A DNA stretch of 64,000 nt from Aurantimicrobium sp. INA4 (GTDB lineage: Bacteria; Actinomycetota; Actinomycetes; Actinomycetales; Microbacteriaceae): assembly GCF_027924525.1 (NCBI RefSeq), contig NZ_AP027040.1, positions 1-64,000 on the forward strand, read 5' to 3'. Of the stretch, positions 17,065 to 26,291 are shown piece by piece (positions within the stretch are counted from its first letter, which is position 1; every line of letters starts with the position of its first letter). The notes under the pieces are model-generated. The model made no database searches, was not told where the DNA came from, and worked only from the letters and a program-made list of their open reading frames with translations. A program made the position numbers and the translations under genes.

Positions 17065-18711
17065 TTACGGAACTGTAATTGAGGTTGGGTTAGACATTGC
17101 AGGCTCTAAACCGCTGCAAGTAACTTTGTAAGTTATTTTGTATGTTCCAGTTGGAGTTCCATTCATTTGGAACGGTGAATTACCCGAACCGACCGAGGCC
17201 CCATTTGAAAAGACTTCGTAGCCAGATAATGCGTGTCCCGAAGGGCAGCTATACGCCTGCCATTGGATGAGGATGTCATTGCCGCTTGCACCTGGAGTAC
17301 TAGTAACAGTTGGTGCTGTCGGAGTGGTCAAGACGGGCAGAGCGTCGTAGTAGGTCAGGTTGATTGTGGTGCCGTTAGGAACCTGAGGCCCAGTGGGGTT
17401 GACGTCATAAACAACACCAACCTTGTCAGCACTTGGTGCCGCAGTACCCTTGACCGCGTTCACGTTCATGTTGAGCTTTTCCAGGGCAGAGGTCGCCTCA
17501 TCTAAAGACTTTCCAACATAGTCAGCTTTGTTTATCGCTGCTGTTGTTGGTGTCGGGGTACCCGTTGGAGTTTTTGTAGGTGTTTTGGTCGGGTTAGCCG
17601 TAGGCGTCTCCGTGGTACTTGTTGGAGTTGGTTCTGGAGAGTTACCACCGGAAGTCAACGCAATGATTCCACCGACCAGAACGAGAAGGAGGACGCCACC
17701 AAGCGCAATGAGAGGCCACAACCAGGGGCTGCGCTTCTTCTTTTCTTCCTGGTCAACAGGTTCTGGAGCATCAGGAATGGTTAACACTGTCGTTGCACCA
17801 GTTGCTGCGGTGCGAGGCATCACAGTGGTGGCATCGAGTGGAGCAGTGGAGGTTCCGAGAACACCAGGAACTGCTGCTGCGGCGCCCTGGAGATCTCCGC
17901 GCCGCAACGCTTGTGCTGCACGTGCAAGATTCGCTGCCGACGCAGGACGATCTGCTGGCTTTTTTGCAATGCAGGAATACACAAGGTTACGAACAGGTTC
18001 AGCAATGGTGTCTGGAAGTGGTGGTGGCTCTTCATTGATCTGAGCCATGGCGATGGCAACCTGCGATTCACCGGTGAAGGGGCGCTTACCTGCCAAGCAC
18101 TCGTAAGCGACAATACCCAGAGAGTAAATGTCTGTGGAGGGTGAAGCGGGGTGACCACTGGCCTGCTCGGGAGAAAGGTATTGAACAGTTCCCATCACCT
18201 GACCGGTTGCTGTCAAAGGAACCTGGTCTGCAATACGAGCAATACCAAAGTCGGTGATCTTGACGCGACCCTCAGGGGTAATCAGCATGTTTCCAGGCTT
18301 GATATCGCGGTGAACCAGGCCAGCACTGTGTGCTGCCTGCAAGGCAGCAGCAGTTTGAGCCATGATGTCGAGAACCTTGTCTATCGACAATGTCTTCTCA
18401 CGCTCAATCACCGTCGAGAGAGGTTCACCTGGAACAAGTTCCATCACGAGGTAGGCGGAGCCTTCTTCCTCGCCGTAGTCATAAACGTTGGCGATACCTT
18501 CGTGGTTAACCAGGGCAGCGTGACGAGCTTCAGCGCGGAAACGCTCAAGGAACCCGGGGTCTCCCAGGTATTCGTCCTTCAAGATCTTGATGGCGACGAG
18601 TCGACCGATCACGAGGTCAGTTGCCTGCCAGACCTCACCCATGCCACCTATGGCAATGCGTGACTGGAGTTCATAACGACCACCAAAGGTCATTCCAGCT
18701 GTTGGCCTCAT
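17065..18711 (-). CDS. pknA: Serine/threonine protein kinase PknA-like
   Basis: The 548-aa kinase shows GMTFGGRYELQSRIAIGGMG, VAIKIL, HRDIKPGN, ITDFGIAR and SPEQASG, so it is a normal RD kinase. A Pro/Ala-rich juxtamembrane region leads to a membrane helix (about 332-353), a Thr/Pro-rich linker, one PASTA-like domain (about 392-455) and a C-terminal fibronectin-III-like domain holding two cysteines (YSCPSGH and VTCSGL) that may form a disulfide outside. Most PknA proteins lack extracellular domains, so this architecture is unusual but occurs in Micrococcales. The start ATG 18711 overlaps the pbpA stop by 4 bp. Confidence 0.93.
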   Translation of the reverse strand: MRPTAGMTFGGRYELQSRIAIGGMGEVWQATDLVIGRLVAIKILKDEYLGDPGFLERFRAEARHAALVNHEGIANVYDYGEEEGSAYLVMELVPGEPLSTVIEREKTLSIDKVLDIMAQTAAALQAAHSAGLVHRDIKPGNMLITPEGRVKITDFGIARIADQVPLTATGQVMGTVQYLSPEQASGHPASPSTDIYSLGIVAYECLAGKRPFTGESQVAIAMAQINEEPPPLPDTIAEPVRNLVYSCIAKKPADRPASAANLARAAQALRRGDLQGAAAAVPGVLGTSTAPLDATTVMPRTAATGATTVLTIPDAPEPVDQEEKKKRSPWLWPLIALGGVLLLVLVGGIIALTSGGNSPEPTPTSTTETPTANPTKTPTKTPTGTPTPTTAAINKADYVGKSLDEATSALEKLNMNVNAVKGTAAPSADKVGVVYDVNPTGPQVPNGTTINLTYYDALPVLTTPTAPTVTSTPGASGNDILIQWQAYSCPSGHALSGYEVFSNGASVGSGNSPFQMNGTPTGTYKITYKVTCSGLEPAMSNPTSITVP

Positions 18712-20165
18712 TTGTTTAACCCCGCCTCTAGTACTTTTCTCGCGATTGTTGCTGTTATTTCGTTGGAATCCCCGGACTGTCCGAGGCCGCCACCGTTTTC
18801 AACTAAAACAGTGACTGCGTATCGCGGGCTGTCTGCTGGGGCAAACCCGGTAAACCAGAAGGTGAATGGCTCACCATCACCGTTTTCTGCTGTACCAGTT
18901 TTACCCGCAACATCAACTCCGCTAATTCTCGCATTAGTTGCCAGTCCAGAGCGAACAGAAGCCACCATCATGTCCCTGAGCGTTGCCGCATTTTCAGGAG
19001 ACATGGCTTGTGAGAATTCTTTCGCAGAAAACTGGGAAATTGGCTTGAGACTAGGCTCCAGCACTTGGTTGACCGTATTCGGATACATCACCATGCCAGC
19101 GTTTGCGATTCCCGCCGAAACCAAAGCAATCTGAAGAGGGGTTGCTCGCACGTCATATTGACCGAATGATGCCAGCGCTGTTTGTGGATCGTCCATAACC
19201 ACAGGGAATTCGCTCACTGCCGTCTTCATGGGAATTTCGAAGCTCGTGTTGAAACCAAACTTCTTTGCCTGATCCAAAATGGCCTTGCGACCCAGCTCAA
19301 GCCCGAGCTCGGCAAAGGGAATGTTGCAGCTTTGCTTCAGTGCTTGCAACAGCGTTACTTCAGCACCGGCACCGGGGCAGGTGCCTCTGTTCCAGTTCTT
19401 AATGAAGACATCGGTTCCAGGAAGTTGGAAACTGGCAGGGTTCGGGAAGGTGCTCTCCGGTGTGTATTTACCGGACTCTAACGCTGCGGCGATCATGACG
19501 AGTTTGAACACAGAACCAGGAGGGTTCAAATCTCCTGCAATGGACTTATCAACGAGCGGCTTGAGTGGGTCATCGTTGAGCACGTTGTATGCCGCAATGA
19601 CTTCGTTGGTGTTGTGCGAGGCCAACAGGTTGGGGTCGTATCCTGGCTTGGAAACCATGGCCAGAATCTTCCCTGTGCTGGGTTCGGTAACGATGATTGC
19701 GCCTTCATAATCACCGAGAGCATCCCAGGAAGCTTGCTGCAATACAGGGTCGAGTGTGAGTTCAACACTGGCACCTTGAGGTTCTTGACCAGTGAGGATG
19801 GCATTGAGCTGGTTGAGGAACTGCGACCCCGTCTTTCCACTGAGGTAGGAGTTCATCGCGCCTTCAATACCAGTCAAACCCTGGGTCAGTGTGAAGTAAC
19901 CGGTCACATTCGAGTACACGAAAGGGTTCGGGTAGGTGCGCTGGAAGCGGTATTTGTTATCGACAGGAACAGATTCAGCAATTGGAGTTCCCGCAACAAG
20001 AATGGGGCCACGCTTATAGCGGTAGCTTTCATACATTGTTCTGGTGTTCCTGCTGTCAGCTGAAAGCTGATCAGCGGTAACGACCTGGACCACGCTGGCG
20101 GCAATAAACAGCGCAGTAAACATTCCAATCACCGCGAGGGTGACGCGTTTGAGCTCTCTGTTCAT
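18708..20165 (-). CDS. pbpA: Penicillin-binding protein PbpA (class B transpeptidase)
   Basis: The 485-aa class B PBP has one N-terminal membrane helix (about 8-30), a dimerisation/linker region and the transpeptidase domain with SVFK (Ser218, Lys221), the SCN motif and KTGTAENG (about 424). It cross-links peptidoglycan together with the SEDS polymerase RodA encoded just upstream. It overlaps rodA by 1 bp and pknA by 4 bp, so translation is coupled. Length and order match mycobacterial and corynebacterial pbpA loci. Confidence 0.95.
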   Translation of the reverse strand: MNRELKRVTLAVIGMFTALFIAASVVQVVTADQLSADSRNTRTMYESYRYKRGPILVAGTPIAESVPVDNKYRFQRTYPNPFVYSNVTGYFTLTQGLTGIEGAMNSYLSGKTGSQFLNQLNAILTGQEPQGASVELTLDPVLQQASWDALGDYEGAIIVTEPSTGKILAMVSKPGYDPNLLASHNTNEVIAAYNVLNDDPLKPLVDKSIAGDLNPPGSVFKLVMIAAALESGKYTPESTFPNPASFQLPGTDVFIKNWNRGTCPGAGAEVTLLQALKQSCNIPFAELGLELGRKAILDQAKKFGFNTSFEIPMKTAVSEFPVVMDDPQTALASFGQYDVRATPLQIALVSAGIANAGMVMYPNTVNQVLEPSLKPISQFSAKEFSQAMSPENAATLRDMMVASVRSGLATNARISGVDVAGKTGTAENGDGEPFTFWFTGFAPADSPRYAVTVLVENGGGLGQSGDSNEITATIARKVLEAGLNK

Positions 20166-21553
20166 CAGACCACCAACCGCGGTTCGTTCCTGATGGAGTC
20201 AGACAAACGCAGCAACAACGCCGCAATCATCCAGTTCGCAACCAGCGAGCTACCACCTGCTGCCAGGAATGGTGTGGTCAGACCCGTCAAAGGAATCACA
20301 CGCAGCACCCCACCAATCACGATGAAGCACTGCAAGGCAATTGTGAAGGACAGCCCCACTGCGAGCAGCTTGCTGAAGTCATCGTGACCGGCAAAACCGA
20401 TGCGCAGTCCGCGGCCAACCAGCAAAAGGTAGAGACACAGAATGGCAAAGATTCCGGCCAAGCCTAGTTCTTCTCCCAAGCTGGCAATGATGTAGTCGCT
20501 TTGAGAAACCGGGGTGATTTCCGGCATTCCTTCACCCAGACCGGTTCCAATAATCCCGCCGTGGGCCAGGCCAAACAGCCCCTGGACCAACTGGAAACTT
20601 CCACCGGTGGCATTGAAGTTGTCGTTGTTGAATGCGTCGTACCAGTTGGCAAATCGGCTGTTGACGTAATCCAACGTTTGGTTGGCAACAACGGCACCCA
20701 AGCCGACAAGGCTCAGACCTAGGATGACCCAACTTCCTCGACCTGTAGCGGTGTACAGCATGACAAGGAACAAGCCGAAGAACAGCAAACCAGTTCCTAA
20801 GTCACGCTGAAGCACAATCACACTCATTGACAGCGCCCAGACAACCAAGATGGGTCCGAGGTCGCGGCCACGAGGAAAACGCATACCGAGGAACGTGCGC
20901 CCCACCATCGACAGGCTTTCTCTGCGTTGCACCAAATAGCCGGCGAAGAAGACAGCAAGTGCAATCTTGGCTATTTCACCCGGTTGGAAGGTCAGGCCTG
21001 CAATTTGAATCCACACCCGAGCACCGTTGACTGTTAGTCCCAGTCCGGGAACCATCGGCAAGAGGATAAGGATTACTGCAGCAAGTCCTGCCACGTATGT
21101 GTAACGCTGCAGGATGCGCTGGTGACGAATGAGAATAATCGTTCCCAATGCAGCACCCATAGCCAGCGCCGACCAAGCTATTTGCTTAGTTGCAAAACCG
21201 TCCCAACCCTCGGCACCTACCGCGAGGTCGATGCGGTAAATCTCGGCAATACCTAAACCGTTGAGAAGAGCAGCAATAGGCAGAATCAACGCATCAGCTT
21301 GGGGTGCAACAAATCGCATAGCGATATGAATGGCGAAAACCAATACAGCGAGAAGAGCACAGATTGCTAACGGACCAGCATCTACTTTGCCCAGAACCCC
21401 TAACTGCACCAACACCAGCGCGGCAACATTGATCGCACTGGCAAAAATGATGAGAACCAGTTCAACATTGCGCATGCGCTGAGACACACGAACGCGCTTA
21501 AGTCGCCCAATGGATCCGGTGGCTACAAAATCTGCTGGAGGAGTGACGCTCAT
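20165..21553 (-). CDS. rodA: SEDS peptidoglycan glycosyltransferase (RodA/FtsW family)
   Basis: The 462-aa polytopic protein has about ten to twelve membrane segments and the SEDS signatures NGARVWIQIAGLTFQPGEIAK, RDLGTGLLFF and the large loop with FQLVQGLFGLAHGGIIGTGLG. SEDS proteins polymerise glycan strands from lipid II with a partner class B PBP, here PbpA. Its place between pstP and pbpA supports RodA rather than FtsW, which normally sits in the mur cluster. The start ATG 21553 forms TAATG with the pstP stop. Confidence 0.94.
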   Translation of the reverse strand: MSVTPPADFVATGSIGRLKRVRVSQRMRNVELVLIIFASAINVAALVLVQLGVLGKVDAGPLAICALLAVLVFAIHIAMRFVAPQADALILPIAALLNGLGIAEIYRIDLAVGAEGWDGFATKQIAWSALAMGAALGTIILIRHQRILQRYTYVAGLAAVILILLPMVPGLGLTVNGARVWIQIAGLTFQPGEIAKIALAVFFAGYLVQRRESLSMVGRTFLGMRFPRGRDLGPILVVWALSMSVIVLQRDLGTGLLFFGLFLVMLYTATGRGSWVILGLSLVGLGAVVANQTLDYVNSRFANWYDAFNNDNFNATGGSFQLVQGLFGLAHGGIIGTGLGEGMPEITPVSQSDYIIASLGEELGLAGIFAILCLYLLLVGRGLRIGFAGHDDFSKLLAVGLSFTIALQCFIVIGGVLRVIPLTGLTTPFLAAGGSSLVANWMIAALLLRLSDSIRNEPRLVV

Positions 21554-22782
21554 TACTTCTGGGCCTCACTGGCAAGAGAGTCGACCAACGCCTGAGCCTC
21601 ACCATAGGTGGCGAAAGGGATGGTTTGTGCTATTTGGGCCTTTTGGTAGTCCGTCAAACTTTCCAGAGGTAGATCGGTGTCGACATACACATGAGACAGG
21701 CTGATGCCAGCAAAGTTTTGAGAGATACCTTGATAAATCACGACAGAGTCGGCGTCACTGCCGACATAAAACTGGGTTTGGCTCCACCGATAACCCAAGA
21801 TTCCTGCAATAACGAGAGCGCCGATAACCAGAATGAGAGAACCAATGAGCATGACACGGCGACGAATGCGCCTGGCCTTCACGGCGTCAAGCTGAGCGGT
21901 CAGGGGCGGCGGTGGAACCGTCATTCCGCCGGTTGAAATGGGTAGTTTCTTTGGCTTAGGCCGGGGTTTATTTGTGCCTGAGGGAATAAGGCGAGGCTCA
22001 GGCCGCTTGATGGGCATGGGGCCTGCAACAGAACCAACAAGCTCAGCAATCTTCTCTGGCCCATCAGCAGTGATGTCCACCACAACAACAGTGACGTTAT
22101 CGGGTGCGCCACCGGAGAGACTTGCCTGCACAAGAGTATCGGCGGCATCTTCTGCCGTTTCTGCTTCTTGTAAGAACGGAAGTAGCCGGTCGGTATGAAC
22201 GACACCGGTCAACCCATCTGAGCACAGCATCCAGCGGTCACCAACAGAGACTTCTAACACCACGGTGTCTATTTCTGGAGGCCCGTCCACATCACCGAGT
22301 ACACGCATAAGTACAGAGCGACGCGGGTGGTCGTGTGCTTCTTCTTCTGTGATGCGGCCACTATCTATCAGGCGCTGCACAAAAGTATGATCAACAGTGA
22401 CTTGGCTCAAGTTTCCTTCGCGCAAGAGATAAATACGTGAGTCACCAATGTGTGCCAACACAACCTGGTTGCCCACGCGGAGCATCGCACTAACCGTGGT
22501 GCCCAGACCAGCAAGTTCAGGATGTTCATAGACAACATCGGCAAGCATGTCATTTGCCTGCAACAGAGTTTGAATCAGATCCTGCTGTGCAGCTTTTACA
22601 TCGTCGTACTCTTTATCCAGCTGCAGCATGTGGCGTATCACCAGGTGAGAGGCAACATCTCCACCAGCGTGACCACCCATGCCATCGGCAACAACACTGA
22701 GATAGGTTCCCGCGTAGCCGGAATCCTGGTTGGATGCCCTGACCTTGCCCACATTGGAGGCTGCTGCGCTGAACTGAGACAT
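21553..22782 (-). CDS. pstP: PP2C-type serine/threonine phosphatase PstP
   Basis: The 409-aa protein has an N-terminal PP2C domain with metal-binding motifs SNQDSGYAGTYL, VADGMGGHAGGDVAS, HIGDSRIYLLR, DGLTGVV and GAPDNVTVVVVDI, then a Pro-rich linker, a membrane helix near 315-338 and an extracellular tail. It is the cognate phosphatase that reverses PknA and PknB phosphorylation. The gene lies between fhaB (9-bp gap) and rodA (1-bp overlap). ATG 22782 gives the family N-terminus. Confidence 0.95.
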   Translation of the reverse strand: MSQFSAAASNVGKVRASNQDSGYAGTYLSVVADGMGGHAGGDVASHLVIRHMLQLDKEYDDVKAAQQDLIQTLLQANDMLADVVYEHPELAGLGTTVSAMLRVGNQVVLAHIGDSRIYLLREGNLSQVTVDHTFVQRLIDSGRITEEEAHDHPRRSVLMRVLGDVDGPPEIDTVVLEVSVGDRWMLCSDGLTGVVHTDRLLPFLQEAETAEDAADTLVQASLSGGAPDNVTVVVVDITADGPEKIAELVGSVAGPMPIKRPEPRLIPSGTNKPRPKPKKLPISTGGMTVPPPPLTAQLDAVKARRIRRRVMLIGSLILVIGALVIAGILGYRWSQTQFYVGSDADSVVIYQGISQNFAGISLSHVYVDTDLPLESLTDYQKAQIAQTIPFATYGEAQALVDSLASEAQK

Positions 22783-22791
22783 ATGCCTGGC

Positions 22792-23307
22792 CTAGCGGCG
22801 AACCTCAAAGGTTGTTGCGCCAACGGTAATGGGAGTGTTCAGGGGAATAGGAACAGGCGAGCTGACCCGTGAACCTGCCAGCGTAGTTCCATTGGTGGAG
22901 TCCAAGTCTCTTAACAACCACGACCCTCCACGAACCTCAAGACGGGCATGGTGAGTGGAGGTGTAGTCATCCTGAATAACAAGACTGGAGTCAGGAGATC
23001 GACCAATAGTAATCACGTCACCTTGCAAAGGAAGTTCCTGGCCAGCGAGATCACCTGAGGTGATTACAAGGCGTAGCGGGGTTCCATCAGCAGGGGCTAT
23101 GTCTTGTGAAGGCTCAGGAGCCAGACGCGGTTGCGCAGAGGTAAGGAAAGACTGTGCACCAGGCGTGCTTGCCGGTTGTGGGGTGGGAAGTTTACGAACA
23201 CGTTGACCAAAAAGATCGCTGCGTACCGCGTACACAACAAAGAATACGAAGACCCAGAGCGCAACAAGAAAACCTATGCGCAGGATCAGAAGTGTGAGCT
23301 CACTCAC
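22792..23307 (-). CDS. fhaB: FHA domain protein FhaB (FipA)
   Basis: The 171-aa protein has one N-terminal membrane helix (about 5-27) and a C-terminal FHA domain with GRSPDSSLVI, STHHARLEV and DLDSTNGT, which reads phosphothreonine on kinase-phosphorylated partners. The reading frame extends 57 bp further upstream, but GTG 23307 is chosen: it overlaps the fhaA stop by 8 bp and gives the short N-terminus before the membrane helix seen in the family. Part of the fhaA-pknB operon. Confidence 0.92.
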   Translation of the reverse strand: MSELTLLILRIGFLVALWVFVFFVVYAVRSDLFGQRVRKLPTPQPASTPGAQSFLTSAQPRLAPEPSQDIAPADGTPLRLVITSGDLAGQELPLQGDVITIGRSPDSSLVIQDDYTSTHHARLEVRGGSWLLRDLDSTNGTTLAGSRVSSPVPIPLNTPITVGATTFEVRR

Positions 23308-24031
23308 GTGGACCCCAGAATCCACCAGGCGCTGACGCTGGAGGAGGTGAAGTAGTTTCTTCACCTGCTGCCTGTGGCAGGAGGCGAAGGGTGATGGAGG
23401 TCTGTCCGATTGTGATGATGGAGTCGGCCTCTACTGCAGAGGAGACGAGTTTGTGTCCATTGAGCTTGGAGCCATTAGTGGAACCTAAGTCATTAGCTTG
23501 AGCACGGGTGCCATCCCACAGGATTTCCACATGCTTACGCGAGATGCCTGAGTCATCGACGGTGATATCTGCTTCAGTTCCACGTCCGATAATCGTGCGA
23601 GATTTGTTGATGGGGTAACGCTTTCCTGCAATTTCTAGAACAGCAACCCAGGTGACAGAGCCACTTACGTTTTCGGACGTGACCTGAACAACTCCCACAG
23701 CAAGAGCGGGGTCTTGCTTGAGAGAAATCTTGATGCCCCCAGCGAACTGGTAGTGCTGAGTTGCCGCGTGCTTGGCCACGAGCCGGGTGAGCTCGTCAAT
23801 GAGGGTGTCACCCATGCTGGACATTTGTTCAAAGTCGGAGGGGGAGAGGTGCACAACAAAACGGTTGGGCGCGATGATGCGGTCACGGGAGAGCACTGCC
23901 GCTTTGGTGTCAAGTTCACGACGAAGCGCGGCAGTAATTTCTACAGGCTGCAGACCGGAGCGAAAGGTCTTCGCGAACGCGCCATTGACAACGCGTTCGA
24001 GGCCGCGCTCAAGGTTGTCCAGAATGCCCAC
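23300..24031 (-). CDS. fhaA: FHA domain protein FhaA (DUF3662)
   Basis: The 243-aa protein joins an N-terminal DUF3662 domain (GILDNLERGLERVVNGAF to about 120) with a C-terminal FHA domain (IIGRGTEADITVDDSGISRK, DLGSTNGSKLNG). In mycobacteria FhaA binds phosphorylated MurJ/MviN and restrains wall synthesis. GTG 24031 is chosen over a start 33 bp upstream because AAAGGAGA at 24042-24035 lies directly before it and VGILDN is the family N-terminus. It is first in the operon. The linker between domains is shorter than in M. tuberculosis. Confidence 0.93.
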   Translation of the reverse strand: MGILDNLERGLERVVNGAFAKTFRSGLQPVEITAALRRELDTKAAVLSRDRIIAPNRFVVHLSPSDFEQMSSMGDTLIDELTRLVAKHAATQHYQFAGGIKISLKQDPALAVGVVQVTSENVSGSVTWVAVLEIAGKRYPINKSRTIIGRGTEADITVDDSGISRKHVEILWDGTRAQANDLGSTNGSKLNGHKLVSSAVEADSIITIGQTSITLRLLPQAAGEETTSPPPASAPGGFWGPRE

Positions 24032-24095
24032 AGGTCTCCTTTGGGGGATAAATCTCCTCCCCAAATCGTACTCGGCTCACTGTGAGCAAGCTGAA
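24032..24095 (-). promoter_or_regulatory. fhaA operon promoter with palindromic operator
   Basis: On the minus strand a -10 TACGAT (24070-24065) lies ahead of the ribosome binding site and GTG 24031. Immediately upstream, GCTCACTGTGAGC at 24075-24087 is a perfect 6+1+6 inverted repeat covering the -35/-10 spacer, a classic repressor position. The -35 is not clear (GAGCAA on plus, 24085-24090). Confidence 0.5.
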
Positions 24096-24116
24096 TGCGC
24101 GCCGGTGCTGGGCTAC

Positions 24117-25508
24117 TTAGTCCTGAGCAAGGCCGAAGGTTGCCGATGCATCCAATCCACCTTCAGGTCGGGGAGTCAATTGTGCTGTTCCTCCTGAGGC
24201 TCGGGCCAATTGGGCAACGATAGCTAAACCGAGGCCACTTCCATGACGGTCAGAATTTGCTCGCCAGAATCGGTCAAAAGCTCGAGAACATTCAGCAACA
24301 CTCAGACCTGGCCCCTGGTCAAGAACATGAAGTTGGGCAACTGAACCTGCGCTGACAACTCGCACAATCAAACGCGAGCCCTCGGGGCTGACCGAAAGAG
24401 CGTTGTCGATGTAGTTGTCGACAATTTGTTCGATAGCGTTGGGAACTGCTGTCACTCCCAACTGCTGAGGGCCTTCATAGCGCAGCTTCACACCAGATTC
24501 TGCGGCCAGGGCTTTCCAATGATTAACACGATCCTGACTGAGCGCAGCTAGGTCGAATGTTTCACGCTGGACATTCGCAGCTTCTGTTCGGCTGAGCAAG
24601 AGCAGGCCCTCAAGGAGGTTGCTCAGACGATCTGCCTCGGCCTCCGCTGCGGCAAGGCGCTCAGTGGCTCCGCCAGGATCAGTTTCTAACAGGTCATGTG
24701 CCCGCTCAAGTCGAAGACGCAAGGCCGTTAATGGCGTGCGCAGTTGGTGGGAAGCATCCGCCGCAAAAGTTCTTTGTTGGTTTATCAACAGCTCTAACCG
24801 CTCAGCCATGTCGTTGAAGGACTCTGCGAGGGAGCGAATTTCCTTCGCTCCCGCTGTTTCATCAGCGCGCGCCGTGAGGTCACCAGAAGCCAAAGCTTCT
24901 GTTGCTTCTTGCAAACGACGCAGTCTTCTTGTGATGGTTCCCGAAACGATATATCCCACAATCGCAGCGAGCAGAAGGGCAATGAGAGCCACCCCACTTA
25001 GCAAGCCAATTTGCTCGTTCACCTTGTTCGTCACCACGTAGTCGGGATAGGTCAGCCTCACAGCGCCAAGGATCTCAGAGCCACTCAAAATAGGAACCGT
25101 GACATAGAGCAACTCTTGATTCAAGGTTGCGGAGAAGCGATGGCCAGTGCTGATTTTTCCAGACAAGGCTTCAGCGATCTCGGGCCTGTTGAGATACGAG
25201 GTTCCCAAATCTGCTTGGTCATCGTCGCTGACAACGACAGCGGTTCCTTCTTTATTCACGATTACCACGCGAGAGCCACCGGCATCGCGATAGTTCTTAA
25301 CGGTTTGGATCAGCTCGCTGTCATCCTCCGTAGCTAAGGTTTCCAGAGCCTGCTCACTTCGGCCAGCCAATAAGAAAGCGTCACGTTCGAGGGAAGTAAT
25401 GATTCGGTCGTGTTCAACCTGCTGGAGATAGAAACCCAGAGGGATATCTTGAGCCAAAAGCACAAGCAGCGTCACCGACATCAACGCGGTAATGAAGCGC
25501 CATTTCAT
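24117..25508 (-). CDS. Sensor histidine kinase
   Basis: The 463-aa kinase has two membrane helices (about 5-27 and 166-190) flanking an extracytoplasmic sensor region of some 135 residues, a HAMP linker (about 190-242), the phospho-acceptor His254 in ASHQLRTPLTALRLRL, and an ATPase domain with IEQIVDNYIDNAL (N box), DQGPGLS (G1) and GSGLGLAIVAQLA (G2). It overlaps the response regulator by 4 bp, so they form a pair. The sensed signal is unknown; the divergent redox operon at 26.3 kb is the most likely target. Confidence 0.94.
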   Translation of the reverse strand: MKWRFITALMSVTLLVLLAQDIPLGFYLQQVEHDRIITSLERDAFLLAGRSEQALETLATEDDSELIQTVKNYRDAGGSRVVIVNKEGTAVVVSDDDQADLGTSYLNRPEIAEALSGKISTGHRFSATLNQELLYVTVPILSGSEILGAVRLTYPDYVVTNKVNEQIGLLSGVALIALLLAAIVGYIVSGTITRRLRRLQEATEALASGDLTARADETAGAKEIRSLAESFNDMAERLELLINQQRTFAADASHQLRTPLTALRLRLERAHDLLETDPGGATERLAAAEAEADRLSNLLEGLLLLSRTEAANVQRETFDLAALSQDRVNHWKALAAESGVKLRYEGPQQLGVTAVPNAIEQIVDNYIDNALSVSPEGSRLIVRVVSAGSVAQLHVLDQGPGLSVAECSRAFDRFWRANSDRHGSGLGLAIVAQLARASGGTAQLTPRPEGGLDASATFGLAQD

Positions 25509-26182
25509 TGGGGCTGCTCAAATCTGAACCCCACACCTCGAACTGATTCAATCCAGCCTGCGTGGCCAAACTTCTTCCGAATGGCAGCAATGTGTGCATC
25601 GAGAGTTTTACTGGTGCCATACCAATTGGTATCCCACACGTCATGCAAAATATCTGAGCGCTTAAACACTGCGCCAGGGTCACTGGTGAGATACTCCACG
25701 AGCTCGAATTCTTTAGCAGTGAGGTGTATTTCTTCCTCGTCAAGATAGACACGTTGCGCTCGCAGATCGATGCGCAAAGAACCAAAGACCCTGTCGTTTT
25801 CAGGCGCAGGTTGTGTTTCTTCCGGTTGGGTGCGTCGGGTGACAGCTCGAATTCGCGCAACTAACTCGCGCATACCGAAAGGTTTGACAACGTAGTCGTC
25901 TGCCCCAATCTCTAAGGCAACAACACGATCAATTTCTTCATCACGAGCACTGACCACGATGATGGGCACACCAGAAACTGCTCTCATTTTGCGACAAACT
26001 TCAGTGCCATCCATATCTGGTAGCCCTAAATCTAGGAGGACTATCTCTGGCTCGAACGAGAGAAGTTCTTTCAGCGCGTCTTCACCTGTGGTGACGTGCC
26101 GAGTATCGAAAGCAGTTCCGGAAAGACCGTCCAGGATGCCGTCGGCAACGGACTGGTCGTCTTCCACCACGAGTACTCGCAT
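25505..26182 (-). CDS. OmpR-family response regulator
   Basis: The 225-aa regulator has a receiver domain (VVEDD acid pair, phospho-acceptor Asp51 in VLLDLGLPDMDG, Lys in DDYVVKPFG) and a winged-helix DNA-binding domain (AKEFELVEYLTSDPGAVFKR, then TSKTLDAHIAAIRKKFG, ending RGVGFRF). ATG 26182 follows AGGAGAG on the minus strand. It is transcribed divergently from the secreted protein gene at 26305; a tandem TTGGAT repeat in the shared region has the 11-bp spacing that OmpR-type dimers bind. Confidence 0.95.
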   Translation of the reverse strand: MRVLVVEDDQSVADGILDGLSGTAFDTRHVTTGEDALKELLSFEPEIVLLDLGLPDMDGTEVCRKMRAVSGVPIIVVSARDEEIDRVVALEIGADDYVVKPFGMRELVARIRAVTRRTQPEETQPAPENDRVFGSLRIDLRAQRVYLDEEEIHLTAKEFELVEYLTSDPGAVFKRSDILHDVWDTNWYGTSKTLDAHIAAIRKKFGHAGWIESVRGVGFRFEQPQ

Positions 26183-26243
26183 GTTTCCATTCTGTCTCTC
26201 CTCTGAAATCCCTGCTATCAGGAGCAGTCATGCTGTGGAAAAT

Positions 26244-26260
26244 TGGATAAATCTTGGATT
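26244..26260 (+). promoter_or_regulatory. Direct repeat TTGGAT-N5-TTGGAT, likely response-regulator site
   Basis: TTGGAT at 26244-26249 and 26255-26260, start-to-start 11 bp (one helical turn). It lies at about -61 to -45 relative to the predicted transcript start at 26305, just upstream of the -35 position, where OmpR/PhoB-type activators bind. The neighbouring gene encodes such a regulator; binding is inferred. Confidence 0.55.
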
Positions 26261-26291
26261 TTCTCTAGCCGTGCCTTTAATTCCTTTTTCG

